A stretch of DNA of 64,000 nucleotides from Variimorphobacter saccharofermentans (GCF_014174405.1 NZ_JACEGA010000001.1:1386001-1450000), one strand, 5' to 3'. Numbered from the stretch's first letter, positions 45,717-55,130 are shown. A program made the numbers and translations. Notes: a model not told the origin generated them from the letters alone.

Positions 45717-46439
45717 ATGAGAAGAAAGAAATATCATAGAGCAATACTATTTTGCTCTGCATTGATCAGTATATTGAGCATTGGCTTCAGCTATGCGGCG
45801 TGGACGAATTCTAACCTGATTGCTACTAAGGTTACAACATCAATACTGGATTTTATATTTTACTCCGATACCATGACTGACTTCTCGGTTGAATTAGTGG
45901 ATGTGAATGGCGGATACGGATATCCGGTAAGTGCTACGGTTAGTACCAATGGTGGAACCCTCATAGTAGATAATATTCAAGAAGGTGTACTGGATGCAAT
46001 GATGCGAGGAGAATCCAATTTGGTAATTCGGTATCGTATGGTTGCTTCTGATCCAGAGAAAGGACTTAAGCATGTTTCTCCAGGAATTTATGATTTGGGA
46101 AGTATTCCGTTTTATCTATCGGAGGAGGGAGTGCATGCGGAACTGATCACATCACAAGGCAAATATGACGTGGATGTGGAGCAGCTTTCGATTTTTCCGA
46201 CCTTAATAGAAGGATTTACCGGAACCAATAATGTTACAAATACGGAGGATGCTGTGGTTGGCTATATTACTATCAGCGGAATTCCTATGGGTATGAATAA
46301 TGATATGGAATTTCATATTTCAAGTATGGAGCTACCAGTGGAGGTAAATGAAGCAATCGAAGAGAATTCTGAAGGAAGTGGTTCACTACAGGTGACCGCT
46401 TGTTATGATTTCCACATTCCTTTGCTATTTGATCAATAG
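45717..46439 (+). CDS. SipW-type signal-peptide protein (first)
   Basis: A 240-residue exported protein. Its N-terminus (LFCSALISILSIGFSYAAWTN) has the hallmark of SipW-dependent signal peptides, where a GYAYW-like motif follows the hydrophobic core, as in TasA and camelysin. The mature part is beta-rich with no named domain and is acidic. ATG at 45717 follows GGAGG; the longer frame from 45645 lacks a site. Candidate fibre or accessory subunit. Confidence 0.78.
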   Translation: MRRKKYHRAILFCSALISILSIGFSYAAWTNSNLIATKVTTSILDFIFYSDTMTDFSVELVDVNGGYGYPVSATVSTNGGTLIVDNIQEGVLDAMMRGESNLVIRYRMVASDPEKGLKHVSPGIYDLGSIPFYLSEEGVHAELITSQGKYDVDVEQLSIFPTLIEGFTGTNNVTNTEDAVVGYITISGIPMGMNNDMEFHISSMELPVEVNEAIEENSEGSGSLQVTACYDFHIPLLFDQ

Positions 46440-46590
46440 TAGATAATCGGGCAAAGCAATAGTCTTGTGGAAAAAATCAAGAAATAATGTTGGATATGTG
46501 TATGAATGATAATCCCTAAGTAACAGAAATAACGTATCGTATCGGAGATGCTTTCAGCGGATTATATAATACGCATGAATGGAGGAAAAT

Positions 46591-47058
46591 GTGAAGTTCT
46601 GGAAGCAATTAATGATCTTAATTGTAGTTGGATGCATCAGCATAAGCATGGTATCAATTGGCTACGGGTATTGGACCACCCAGATGCAGATACATGGTTC
46701 AGCGATACTATCGGCTTCTTATGCGGTGGAGATTAATATAAATAAAGATAATATAAAGATAGGCGAAGGAGAAAACGAAGAAGAAATATTCAGTGAAGAA
46801 GAAATATTCAGTGAAGAAGGAAAATTCGATGATGAAGGTAATTTATCTGACTTGCCAAAAATGGAAGTCGATCCATCTCATCCTATAACAGAAGACGGGG
46901 AAAATAAGACAGAAGGATTGGTGGAAGAGCAAGAAAGTATAATACAGGATAATCAAAACAATGTGGAATTAATCTCTCCGAAGGAGCAAACAGAAGGTGA
47001 AACAGAATCATTGGATCAGGAGGAGACTCCTGCAAATCAGATAGAAGCCCAGAATTAA
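46591..47058 (+). CDS. SipW-type signal-peptide protein (second, acidic)
   Basis: A 155-residue exported protein. The SipW-type N-terminus ends in MVSIGYGYWTT; after about 20 more residues the rest is a highly acidic, probably disordered tail (EEIFSEEEIFSEEGKF with an in-frame 18-base duplication at 46783-46818). It looks too short to hold a complete TasA fold, so it could be an assembly or nucleating partner, or a decayed subunit. GTG at 46591 follows GGAGG by five bases and is preferred over ATG 46579, which overlaps that site. Confidence 0.65.
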   Translation: MKFWKQLMILIVVGCISISMVSIGYGYWTTQMQIHGSAILSASYAVEININKDNIKIGEGENEEEIFSEEEIFSEEGKFDDEGNLSDLPKMEVDPSHPITEDGENKTEGLVEEQESIIQDNQNNVELISPKEQTEGETESLDQEETPANQIEAQN

Positions 47059-47121
47059 ATCAATCTGATAGGATGGATGAAGTCCCATGATTGGTAAATT
47101 ATTAGATAGGGAGTAACTACT

Positions 47122-48333
47122 ATGATGATAAATATGATTCATAATAAATATCGACTTATCAGTAATACACTTATGATAAGTACGCTACTAATTGCAACGT
47201 TACCCTATACGCCATTAAACCGGTTATATAAGGGAGAGAATTTCTATGGAAGATTTATGCCGTTTCTATGGATTTCTTTTTGTATAATAATCTGGTTTCT
47301 TCCAAAGATGCATCCGATTGGAAGAATTAGAAAACGCGACTCTATTTTTTTTGACACGATAGTATGTGCAACCATATTTTTAGCTTCAAGAATCGTTGCA
47401 GGATTACTAATCGATAACTTTGGGAAAAGCCCTTATGACTTGAGCATAATGGGGATTTTGGTAAATTTTATTAGGGTAGCACCTGAGTTGATTGCCAAGG
47501 AATATACTCGATCATATTGCCTGTGTACCTATTGCAGAAGGGGGGTCAATAAAACCTTTTGGATTGTTACTGTATTAATGGCATTTAGCAATTTAAGTAT
47601 GGAATCCTTTTATCCTCTAAGCAAGGCAGAGGACTTTATGAAGGTGTTTTCAGAGCATCTGGGACCGGAGCTGAGTATCAGTGTCCTTCTGTCTTACTTT
47701 GCATTATATGGGGGAGTTAAGTGTTCATTGCTGTATCTGGGTGTCATGGAAGCGTTTCTAAGAATTTCTCCGGCTATCCCTATTTTGCAATGGATAACAG
47801 AAGGGGTGATCAGTATAGCAATCCCGATTGTAGAGGCATTGTACTTGTCAGGAAAGTATGAACAGGAAAGGCAGAAAATACCCATTACGAGAGAAAGTAT
47901 TTATCAGACCATAAGCTGGACAATAACACTTGGGTTTTCTGTATTGTTGATATGGTTTGTTATAGGTGTATTTCCGATCTATCCCAATATCATTGTAACC
48001 GGTAGCATGCGTCCTCTGATTAAGGAGGGAGATGTGATACTAATTGAAAAGATTACAGAAGAACAGGATATCTATAATCTGAAGGAAGGCGATATTATAC
48101 AGTTTTCCAGAGATGAGGTCATGATTACTCATAGAATTGTGGAAATAGTTGAAGATAAGGTGGGCAATATCAGTTTTCGAACCAAGGGTGATAATAATAC
48201 TACAGAGGATGTAAGATTGGTATTACCAGCAGAGGTTCGAGGAACCTTGGTAAAGGTTGTACCGAGAGTAGGACTTCCCTCTTTATGGTTGCGAATTATC
48301 GATGAAGAACAACCGGATGGAGTTGAGAACTGA
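47122..48333 (+). CDS. SipW-like signal peptidase I with extra N-terminal membrane domain
   Basis: A 403-residue signal peptidase of the SipW/ER type. The C-terminal ~135 residues contain the catalytic module: membrane helix, nucleophile Ser295 (NIIVTGSMRPLIKEGDVILI), His337 in place of the bacterial Lys (VMITHRIVEI), and Asp in KGDNNTTEDVRLV. Typical SipW proteins are about 190 residues; here roughly 260 extra residues with several membrane segments precede the catalytic part and contain a CLCTYC pair of cysteines. It probably cleaves the GYAYW-type precursors encoded beside it. Confidence 0.9.
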   Translation: MMINMIHNKYRLISNTLMISTLLIATLPYTPLNRLYKGENFYGRFMPFLWISFCIIIWFLPKMHPIGRIRKRDSIFFDTIVCATIFLASRIVAGLLIDNFGKSPYDLSIMGILVNFIRVAPELIAKEYTRSYCLCTYCRRGVNKTFWIVTVLMAFSNLSMESFYPLSKAEDFMKVFSEHLGPELSISVLLSYFALYGGVKCSLLYLGVMEAFLRISPAIPILQWITEGVISIAIPIVEALYLSGKYEQERQKIPITRESIYQTISWTITLGFSVLLIWFVIGVFPIYPNIIVTGSMRPLIKEGDVILIEKITEEQDIYNLKEGDIIQFSRDEVMITHRIVEIVEDKVGNISFRTKGDNNTTEDVRLVLPAEVRGTLVKVVPRVGLPSLWLRIIDEEQPDGVEN

Positions 48334-48367
48334 TATTTAACATCATACCACTTTGGAGTACATAGAT

Positions 48368-48401
48368 ACACGAAAGTAGCATTCAAATTCCACTTTCGTG
48401 T
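48368..48401 (+). other. Intercistronic hairpin before the major fibre candidate
   Basis: ACACGAAAGT (48368-48377) / ACTTTCGTGT (48392-48401), no T-tract. It could stabilise a processed mRNA for the downstream gene. Confidence 0.65.
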
Positions 48402-48483
48402 GATGAAAGTGAATTACTTCAACTGTATAATTATGGAAGGGTTTAATGATAAACCTAATTTTATATTAAAGGAGATATAAGGT

Positions 48484-49506
48484 ATGATGAGAAAACGTTT
48501 TATTGTAGGGGTTTTGGTACTTTCCATGTTACTCATGGGAACAGGATATGCTTATTGGACGGATAAATTAGATATCCGTACGACAGCGTCCACAGGAGAA
48601 TTAAAGGTTAAATTCATGGATTTGTCGCTATATGGACAATATGCAAATCCGGATAATGAAGGTGGATGGTCCATCATTCATGGTATTGATAAAGGTGCTA
48701 CCCCTGGTTACACCGGTGACTATTACTTCAAAGGAGCTGGCCGTAGTGGCGCTACTTATAACAAAATCGCATCAGATGGTACTTTGGAAGCATATGATAA
48801 GTATGTATCCGGTTATACTACTACAACCTTCGATGCTTTGTTAGAGAATAATGTTGAGCAGCTTGGCTCTGAGAAATATGGTCCTGGAAGCTATCCTGCT
48901 TCCACTAATTTAGCTGACACCATCAGCATTACATTGGATAAGGTATATCCTGGCTATGCTCAGGTATTCCAGGCTGATATAGCAAACATGGGAACCTTGA
49001 CTGCAAAACTCAGTGGTATTGTAGCTAAGACAGAAGGTACAATTAATGATGATACATTGAATATGCTTGGTGTTGCACTTCATATTAAAAGAGAATACTG
49101 CAGTACCGAGACTGGCCAGCAACAGGGTCATGTTAATGTATTCAAGAGTCTCGCTGAAGGAACTACTATAACAGATAAGGACTTCTTCAGATTGGGTAAT
49201 GTGGATTTTATCCGCTTAAGTGCTCTTCCTAAATTATATACAGCTACAGATGCGATTGAGAACGAGTTCCTGTATGTTGATCCCGATGACAACAGAATGG
49301 ATGTATACTTCTCCTTAGCAATGGATCCGGATGCAGAAGGTAAATACACAACTGGTAAGGTTGTAGGTGACCGCACAGTATCGGATAATGCAGATGCTGA
49401 TACGCAATTAAAATCCGCTTATGTAACAGTAGAATTCTTATGGGATCAATTCAATGTAGATTATGATACCAACAAAGCTTGGAACAATATTTTATCAACA
49501 AAGTAG
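48484..49506 (+). CDS. SipW-type secreted protein, TasA/camelysin-like major subunit candidate
   Basis: A 340-residue exported protein. Signal peptide ends in LLMGTGYAYWTDKLDI, the canonical SipW-dependent motif. The mature chain is Gly/Tyr/Asp-rich beta protein with TasA-like stretches (LYGQYANPDNEGGWSII, DKVYPGYAQVFQADIANMGTL, YVTVEFLWDQFN). AAAGGAG lies before the ATG. It directly follows the peptidase gene, has a strong ribosome site and is the largest substrate, so it is the best candidate for the fibre-forming subunit. That role is inference. Confidence 0.8.
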   Translation: MMRKRFIVGVLVLSMLLMGTGYAYWTDKLDIRTTASTGELKVKFMDLSLYGQYANPDNEGGWSIIHGIDKGATPGYTGDYYFKGAGRSGATYNKIASDGTLEAYDKYVSGYTTTTFDALLENNVEQLGSEKYGPGSYPASTNLADTISITLDKVYPGYAQVFQADIANMGTLTAKLSGIVAKTEGTINDDTLNMLGVALHIKREYCSTETGQQQGHVNVFKSLAEGTTITDKDFFRLGNVDFIRLSALPKLYTATDAIENEFLYVDPDDNRMDVYFSLAMDPDAEGKYTTGKVVGDRTVSDNADADTQLKSAYVTVEFLWDQFNVDYDTNKAWNNILSTK

Positions 49507-49574
49507 GCACCGACTACTTCTCCTTAGAAGTAAGTCTATAAGATATTCGCTCGGTTAACCGGGAATCTTTATAA

Positions 49575-49615
49575 AGCAATAAGCAGGTAGAGTAAATCTT
49601 TGCCTGCTTGTTGCT
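49575..49615 (+). other. Intercistronic hairpin after the fibre candidate
   Basis: AGCAATAAGCAGG (49575-49587) / CCTGCTTGTTGCT (49603-49615), one G-T pair, without T-tract; may end part of the transcripts or protect the mRNA. Confidence 0.6.
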
Positions 49616-49693
49616 GTATGTTACATGAAGAATGGTTTACGATCATAGAAATGCCAACAAAGCCTACAATGCTTTGGCAGAATGGAGATTAAT

Positions 49694-50752
49694 ATGAAAA
49701 ATAAGATACATAAAAAGATGAAACTCAAAACAAGTATAAAATATGGAATAATAATCGGAATTCTTGCTATAGCAGCATATATCGGATTTCGATTGGTTCG
49801 TGAACTTACTTCAGATAAAGTGATACAAGAAGAACATACCTTATATCAATATACACTGCAGCCCAAAGCGGACTATCTGGTACATATTAAAGAAAATATA
49901 GTATACGATGGAACTATTCAAGGAGAAGGTCTTGAGTATTCCCGCAACCTGTTAGACTATATTGAAGTAAATTTTTCCACCGAATATCAGAGTTCCGATA
50001 TTGCAGAATTGCAATTAGAGTACCAAATAAATGCCTATGTGAATGGGTATAAATATATAAATGACGGAAAGGCAATTAACTGGTCGAAATTGTTCCCCCT
50101 TACTGATAAAAGAAGGGTCGCAGTTTCAGACAGTTATTTATATGAAGAAGCAAAGGTTGAATTTGGGCTGGATGATTATGAAGCCTTTGCCACAGAAGCT
50201 AAAATGGTCACTGGAATGAATATTTCCACTGAAGTGGTTGTTTGTATGGAAGGAACATTGAGCATTGTAACTCCCAACGGTAATTTGAGTACACCGGTAG
50301 CAAGCTCCATTTCATTGCCCATATTAGAAAGCATTTTTACAATTAATAAAAGTGGAGTTGATCCGGTTAATGATATGATTGTGGATCAGGTTGATGTAAC
50401 GGTTCCGATCAACTACAAATTGGTAACTTTATTTGCTGTATTATTTTTTATATGTATCATCGCTATTATAATTCTGTTACTTATTACGGAGGCTCCTGGT
50501 ACCTATGATATCTTAATAGCGAAATCAAGGAAGCTGATTAAAAATTACGGAAGCAGGATGATTGCAATACATAATAAACCAGAACAGAAATTTCGTCAGA
50601 CCTATGAGCTTAATTCTATCAATGACTTAATAAAAATATCAGATGAAATACAGAAGCCCATTTTTTATCAATACGACGAAATCAGTATTATTGAAGATTT
50701 TATGCTTCATGTAATTGATGGGGATAACTTGTATTTATATCATATTTATTAA
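49694..50752 (+). CDS. DUF5305 family membrane protein
   Basis: A 352-residue protein with an N-terminal membrane anchor (GIIIGILAIAAYIGFRLV), an extracellular beta-rich domain of about 190 residues (LYQYTLQPKADYLVHIKENIVYDG), a second membrane segment (LFAVLFFICIIAIIILLLI) and a ~90-residue cytoplasmic tail. I assign it to DUF5305, a family often encoded beside SipW-type peptidases in archaea and Firmicutes. It closes the locus and may help assembly or anchoring. ATG at 49694 follows TGGAG by six bases. Confidence 0.78.
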   Translation: MKNKIHKKMKLKTSIKYGIIIGILAIAAYIGFRLVRELTSDKVIQEEHTLYQYTLQPKADYLVHIKENIVYDGTIQGEGLEYSRNLLDYIEVNFSTEYQSSDIAELQLEYQINAYVNGYKYINDGKAINWSKLFPLTDKRRVAVSDSYLYEEAKVEFGLDDYEAFATEAKMVTGMNISTEVVVCMEGTLSIVTPNGNLSTPVASSISLPILESIFTINKSGVDPVNDMIVDQVDVTVPINYKLVTLFAVLFFICIIAIIILLLITEAPGTYDILIAKSRKLIKNYGSRMIAIHNKPEQKFRQTYELNSINDLIKISDEIQKPIFYQYDEISIIEDFMLHVIDGDNLYLYHIY

Positions 50753-50855
50753 AAAATTCACATAATGATCATATATAGAGATTATGATAGCAGTTACCTG
50801 AAGGGAGCATATCCGGTACGTTATTAGGCATGAATCAGAAAAAGGGGCGATAAAT

Positions 50856-51614
50856 ATGGATGAGTTCACCACGTGGGATATCCTTGCACTATCAGAATAC
50901 AAATATCTGCCATTCTATGATGAAGCACAGGAAAAGGAGTACCTTAGGTATCACAAGTTGCATAAACACTGCAATTGGATTGAGGCTATTACTTATGTAA
51001 ATATTGGCCTATTGGAGGAGTTTTATTCAAATATTACTCTAATATCGAATCCGGATAACCCGCTTGTTCTGGTAAATAAGTACAGGCAGTTACCATCAGA
51101 ATATACACCATGTGATCTGGAGCCGATCGATGTCCAATTTAATCCGCAGGGATTACTCCTGAGAAGGGATGCCAGAATCGCGTTTGAGGATATGTGTAGT
51201 GGAGCAGCTAAAGAAGGACTTCATTTGGAAGCAATCTCAACCTTTCGCAGCTTTTCATATCAGAATAAGGTATATCTTAAAAATAAGCTTCCTGATATGA
51301 ATATGGAGGATTACCAAAGAGAGAGGGATAAGGTATCTGCCAGGGCTGGTCATAGTGAACATCAAACAGGTCTGGCGGTGGATATCAATGATTTAGAGCA
51401 AACCTTTGAAAACACACCAGAGGGAAGATGGCTGGCAGATCATGCACACTGGTATGGGTTTATACTCAGATATCCGAAAGGCAGGGAACGTATTACTGGC
51501 TATGATTATGAGCCGTGGCATTTTCGATATCTGGGTAAAGAACTGGCGAAAGCGGTGCACCAAAGTAATTTGACTTATGATGAGTATTACATTAGGTATC
51601 TACATTCCTTCTAA
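50856..51614 (+). CDS. M15-family D-alanyl-D-alanine carboxypeptidase (VanY-like)
   Basis: A 252-residue zinc peptidase trimming peptidoglycan stem peptides. Zinc and catalytic motifs are SEHQTGLAVDIND (SxHxxGxAxD) and EPWHFRYLG (ExxH). The preceding ~110 residues include the usual LLRRDARIAFEDM and FRSFSYQNKVY parts. No clear signal peptide is visible, although substrates are outside; it may be cytoplasmic or non-classically exported. GGGGCG precedes the ATG. Confidence 0.92.
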   Translation: MDEFTTWDILALSEYKYLPFYDEAQEKEYLRYHKLHKHCNWIEAITYVNIGLLEEFYSNITLISNPDNPLVLVNKYRQLPSEYTPCDLEPIDVQFNPQGLLLRRDARIAFEDMCSGAAKEGLHLEAISTFRSFSYQNKVYLKNKLPDMNMEDYQRERDKVSARAGHSEHQTGLAVDINDLEQTFENTPEGRWLADHAHWYGFILRYPKGRERITGYDYEPWHFRYLGKELAKAVHQSNLTYDEYYIRYLHSF

Positions 51615-51852
51615 TAGATTACGTCCCTCATGTTTAATATACTATGGTATTTAAAAGATTTATTTCAAGAAATAATTGGAAAATTTAGCATTTCCTATTG
51701 ACAATTGATAAAATTAGGACTATTTTTAGTATATAGTACTTTAGTACTAGGAAAAGTAAATAGATGGTTATTTTCCGGCGCAAGTCATTACCAGCAATAC
51801 TAACACAGACAGTATAATTTGAAGCAAAATTCGGACAAGTGGAGGTAATTAT

Positions 51853-52638
51853 ATGGGAAATGAAAGTATACTTGGAAAGCTCCTTACGATTGTTTCATTT
51901 ATCATCATGGTACTTGTTAATATTCTGGCTAACATTCTGCCGATTAACAACATGAGAACAATGGAACTCTATGAGTCATATCCGAATCTGTTTATGCCGG
52001 CATCCTATACCTATATCATTTGGATTCCTCTTTCTCTCTTGCTTTGTGCCTTTTCTATTTATCAATTTAATGGGAAACTTCAGTCTAGAATAGCTCCAGA
52101 AGTATTCATGAATATTCGAATTATGTTTTCGCTATCCTCGTTATGCAACGTGGCATGGGTTTTTGCCTGGCATTACGATTTTATTGCACTTTCAGTTGTA
52201 CTAGTGGCGGGCATGCTGGGATGTATGACATACATAGGAGTAACACTTACAAATGAAGTATATAGCATTAAAGATTATATTTTTATCCGTATACCCTTTG
52301 GAATCTATAGAGCATGGCTTACAATTGCCACAATTATGAATATAACAGTCCTCTTGGTTAGCATACGATGGCAGGGATTTGGCCTTTCGGAGTCGCTATG
52401 GACAATAATTATATTGGTTATGACACTTCTGGTTGTATCTTTAAGAATTGTTAAGTTTCAAGATATCGCTTATTGCTTAACCGTTATTTGGTCACTTATC
52501 GGTATATTCGTAAATCATTATTCCAAAACTCATTTGAATCGACAGTATCCGGAGATCATGATTGCTCTGGTTATCATAATAATAGTTATGATGGTTGAGA
52601 CCGGATATCTTATCATCTATAAGAAGAAAAACAGATAA
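51853..52638 (+). CDS. Polytopic membrane protein, TspO/MBR-related
   Basis: A 261-residue protein with about eight hydrophobic segments. The opening (LVNILANILPINN ... LFMPASYTYIIW) and the SLCNVAWVFAWHY segment resemble long TspO/MBR-type tryptophan-rich sensory proteins of Firmicutes, but it is longer than classical TspO (about 155) and has fewer Trp. Ligand unknown. GGAGG precedes the ATG. Convergent with the DUF2935 gene, with only 13 bases between stops. Confidence 0.6.
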   Translation: MGNESILGKLLTIVSFIIMVLVNILANILPINNMRTMELYESYPNLFMPASYTYIIWIPLSLLLCAFSIYQFNGKLQSRIAPEVFMNIRIMFSLSSLCNVAWVFAWHYDFIALSVVLVAGMLGCMTYIGVTLTNEVYSIKDYIFIRIPFGIYRAWLTIATIMNITVLLVSIRWQGFGLSESLWTIIILVMTLLVVSLRIVKFQDIAYCLTVIWSLIGIFVNHYSKTHLNRQYPEIMIALVIIIIVMMVETGYLIIYKKKNR

Positions 52639-52651
52639 TCCTATAAATAGT

Positions 52652-53464
52652 TTAATCATCCAATCTAGGTCTTGTAGGGTCACAATCAGGCTTTCTGATA
52701 TTATGGGTGTTCTTGGATAGATTCCAGATGTAATAGCATTCTTCTCGAACCATATGATCTGCCATAAGTGGCATTAATGTGCCCAAAATCCGCCCATCCA
52801 TTCTTTGATCCCGAATGGTTTCTAAATATTCTTTAAAACTGTCTATTACGATCACAACCTGTTCAGTGAAACGGTTTAAAGCAGGAAATTCATGTAATTG
52901 AGTTCTAAGATATCCATTCATTTGCAGAGATTTCATATACAGGTCTTGAAACTCTATCTCATATCGGATAGCCTTATCGATCAGATCCTTTTCCACCAAA
53001 TCCAGCTCCGATGCAAGGGTAGCAGCATGACCAACTGCATCAGTTAGCCATAGCATATGATAATGAAGCGGATGCAGTATAGGGCTTTCGCCATTCATAA
53101 ATGAGTTCAGAATAAACAAGTATTCTTCTAATTCATTTAGCATATCATTATAAAACGAAGGTGACATATGAGATTTTAACTCAGAATTTAACGTCATGGA
53201 AAGAAGTTCGATAATAAATTCTCTTAATCGATAAGTAGCTTCGTATGCTTTGCGATTTAAGCTATCCAATTCGGAGTCTGATGACTGTTTATGTGACTGC
53301 TCCAGGAGCTGATCAAAAAGACGGATAAATTCCTGCGAAATCAGTATGTACTCCGACTCCGAGGGTGCGAGAGTTGTAAAAATGAATCTGGCGTGATCCC
53401 CCATAATCTGCAACCAGAATCTATGCTCGAACAGAGCAGTATCTATTTCATATGATTTTTTCAA
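52652..53464 (-). CDS. DUF2935 family protein
   Basis: A 270-residue cytoplasmic helical protein of the DUF2935 family (two four-helix bundles with likely metal ligands). Motifs: LFEHRFWLQIMGDHARFI in the first half and LHYHMLWLTDAVGHAATLASELD, MADHMVREECYYIW in the second. The TTG at 53464 is chosen: on the minus strand AGGAGG lies six bases upstream. The longer frame to 53593 reads through that site and into poorly conserved sequence. The YitT gene lies upstream on the same strand. Confidence 0.83.
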   Translation of the reverse strand: MKKSYEIDTALFEHRFWLQIMGDHARFIFTTLAPSESEYILISQEFIRLFDQLLEQSHKQSSDSELDSLNRKAYEATYRLREFIIELLSMTLNSELKSHMSPSFYNDMLNELEEYLFILNSFMNGESPILHPLHYHMLWLTDAVGHAATLASELDLVEKDLIDKAIRYEIEFQDLYMKSLQMNGYLRTQLHEFPALNRFTEQVVIVIDSFKEYLETIRDQRMDGRILGTLMPLMADHMVREECYYIWNLSKNTHNIRKPDCDPTRPRLDD

Positions 53465-53561
53465 TTGTAACCTCCTGTCACATTTGTTTTTAATAATATA
53501 TGCAGTAGGTTTAAGAAATAGATTAAGAATTGAATTCGAAAGATAATGCCTCGGTATTGCT

Positions 53562-54425
53562 TTAACTTCGGAAACCACGTCCAATAATTTCACTAGTATT
53601 TGTGATTAGTATAAAAGCATCCGGATCTACTTGTTTAATGAACTTTCGAAGATGAACCGCCTGATATTGGTTCATGACTGCTAGTATGATTTTCTTATCT
53701 TTATCGGCAAAGGCTCCTTTGGCGTCAAATATTGTGGCGCTCCGATGAATATTATGAAGAATATAATCACAGATGGGCTTTGGATTTTCGCATATTATGG
53801 TAAAATATTTATTTAAGTTCAGGTTTTCAATTATGGTATCAACCAGGGTTGACTTTAGAAGCAATCCTAATATTGAGAAAAAGCCAGTGGTTAGATCGAA
53901 TACAAGGAAGGTCATAATCGTAAACAGAAAATCACTGATTAGTAACGAGCGGCCGATGTCGATATTAGTATATTTCTTTAATATCATAGCGATAATATCT
54001 GTGCCTCCGGTAGAAGCGCCGATATTAAACAGTATAGCTGTTCCTAAGGCTGGGAGAAGTACAGCGAACATTAGCTCAAGCATTGGTTCAGTAGTAAGAG
54101 GTTTCTCAAGGGGGAACAGTACTTCCAATATACGAAGTGATACCGATAGGAGAATACTGCCATAGGCAGTGCGGTTTCCAAAGCTTTTTCCGAGAATCAG
54201 ATAGCCTAAAAGCAATAGGATTAAATTCATAACTAGTACGATGGTTCCTGAACTTATAGCCGGACCAAGAAGCCTACTAAGTATAATTGCAACACCAGTG
54301 ACACCACCGATGGAAAAATTATTTGGAAACTTAAAAAAGTAAACTCCGATTACGACAAGTGAGACACCTAGAGTGATAAACACATAGTCCTTTATGCTAT
54401 TTTTCTGAAACAAATTCTGATTCAC
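53562..54425 (-). CDS. YitT-family membrane protein (DUF161/DUF2179)
   Basis: A 287-residue protein: five to six membrane helices (FITLGVSLVVIGVYFF, GGVTGVAIILSRLLG, IGASTGGTDIIAMIL) and a C-terminal cytoplasmic DUF2179 domain (NQYQAVHLRKFIKQVDPDAFI). Transport function is suspected but unproven. GTG at 54425 is selected since GGAGG lies seven bases upstream on the minus strand; the ATG at 54482 lacks a site. Possibly co-transcribed with the DUF2935 gene. Confidence 0.88.
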   Translation of the reverse strand: MNQNLFQKNSIKDYVFITLGVSLVVIGVYFFKFPNNFSIGGVTGVAIILSRLLGPAISSGTIVLVMNLILLLLGYLILGKSFGNRTAYGSILLSVSLRILEVLFPLEKPLTTEPMLELMFAVLLPALGTAILFNIGASTGGTDIIAMILKKYTNIDIGRSLLISDFLFTIMTFLVFDLTTGFFSILGLLLKSTLVDTIIENLNLNKYFTIICENPKPICDYILHNIHRSATIFDAKGAFADKDKKIILAVMNQYQAVHLRKFIKQVDPDAFILITNTSEIIGRGFRS

Positions 54426-54697
54426 AGATTTACCTCCGCTCTTTTCCAGACAATATACATCTATATAATTTCTAAGATGCATTCTCTATGTGTTCTTAAG
54501 TTGATTCTACAACTGCTCTCTATATATTTCGGCAAAAGTAGTCTTCGTCATTATCATTTGCATAATATGGAATAAATTTATCTTGATTAATGGTAAAATA
54601 TACATTATAATATCTCTAGATTGAATACCTTTTATTCACTTATAACTAAGGGTTCAATTGGCAATCATAATATAAATTAACGATATCATAGGATATC

Positions 54698-54823
54698 ATG
54701 AAAGGAGTTGTTTTCATGTCAGTAGAATTAAAGGTGGTTTTCGATTAACTTCATATGGAGGTGGAACAAGAAGTGCTTTTCGTTGCGTTTTCTTGTGATA
54801 CCGTTAAAAGTAACCTTTCGTGA
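54698..54823 (+). promoter_or_regulatory. Leader with occluded ribosome site and 10-codon peptide
   Basis: CATGAAA / TTTCATG flanks GGAG, placing a Shine-Dalgarno in a hairpin loop just before ATG 54716; the tiny frame encodes MSVELKVVFD (stop 54746-54748). A further hairpin ACAAGAA / TTCTTGT follows, then two terminators. The layout recalls ribosome-mediated attenuation. Between the YitT start and this leader (54426-54697) I see only AT-rich, promoter-like DNA. Confidence 0.45.
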
Positions 54824-54843
54824 AAACTAATGCTTATGTAGGT

Positions 54844-54870
54844 ACACACTTAAGGGTGTGTTTTTTTGTG
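54844..54870 (+). terminator. Leader terminator 1 upstream of rsgA
   Basis: ACACAC / GTGTGT stem with TTAAGG-containing loop, then seven T residues. Confidence 0.8.
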
Positions 54871-54923
54871 CCTTAAATGATAGAACGTACACTTTGCGAA
54901 CTATCAATTATCGTGAGATATGC

Positions 54924-54968
54924 ACCGCAGGAGCAGCTTTCAACAAGGCTGCTTTCTGCGGTATTTTT
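54924..54968 (+). terminator. Leader terminator 2 upstream of rsgA
   Basis: ACCGCAG-AGCAGC / GCTGCT-CTGCGGT stem (54924-54962) followed by ATTTTTA. Confidence 0.8.
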
Positions 54969-55130
54969 ATGTCAAAAATCAAGCAAAATTGCTTGGTTAT
55001 GTACCAGGACAGATAATATCGTGAGGATAAATTAATCGAAAACATCGACCGGAAATCTACAAAAATTAGAAGAAGTCTAGAAATCCACAAAAATTAGAAG
55101 AAGCTAAAGTTTAATAGAAGGGAGGTTAGT

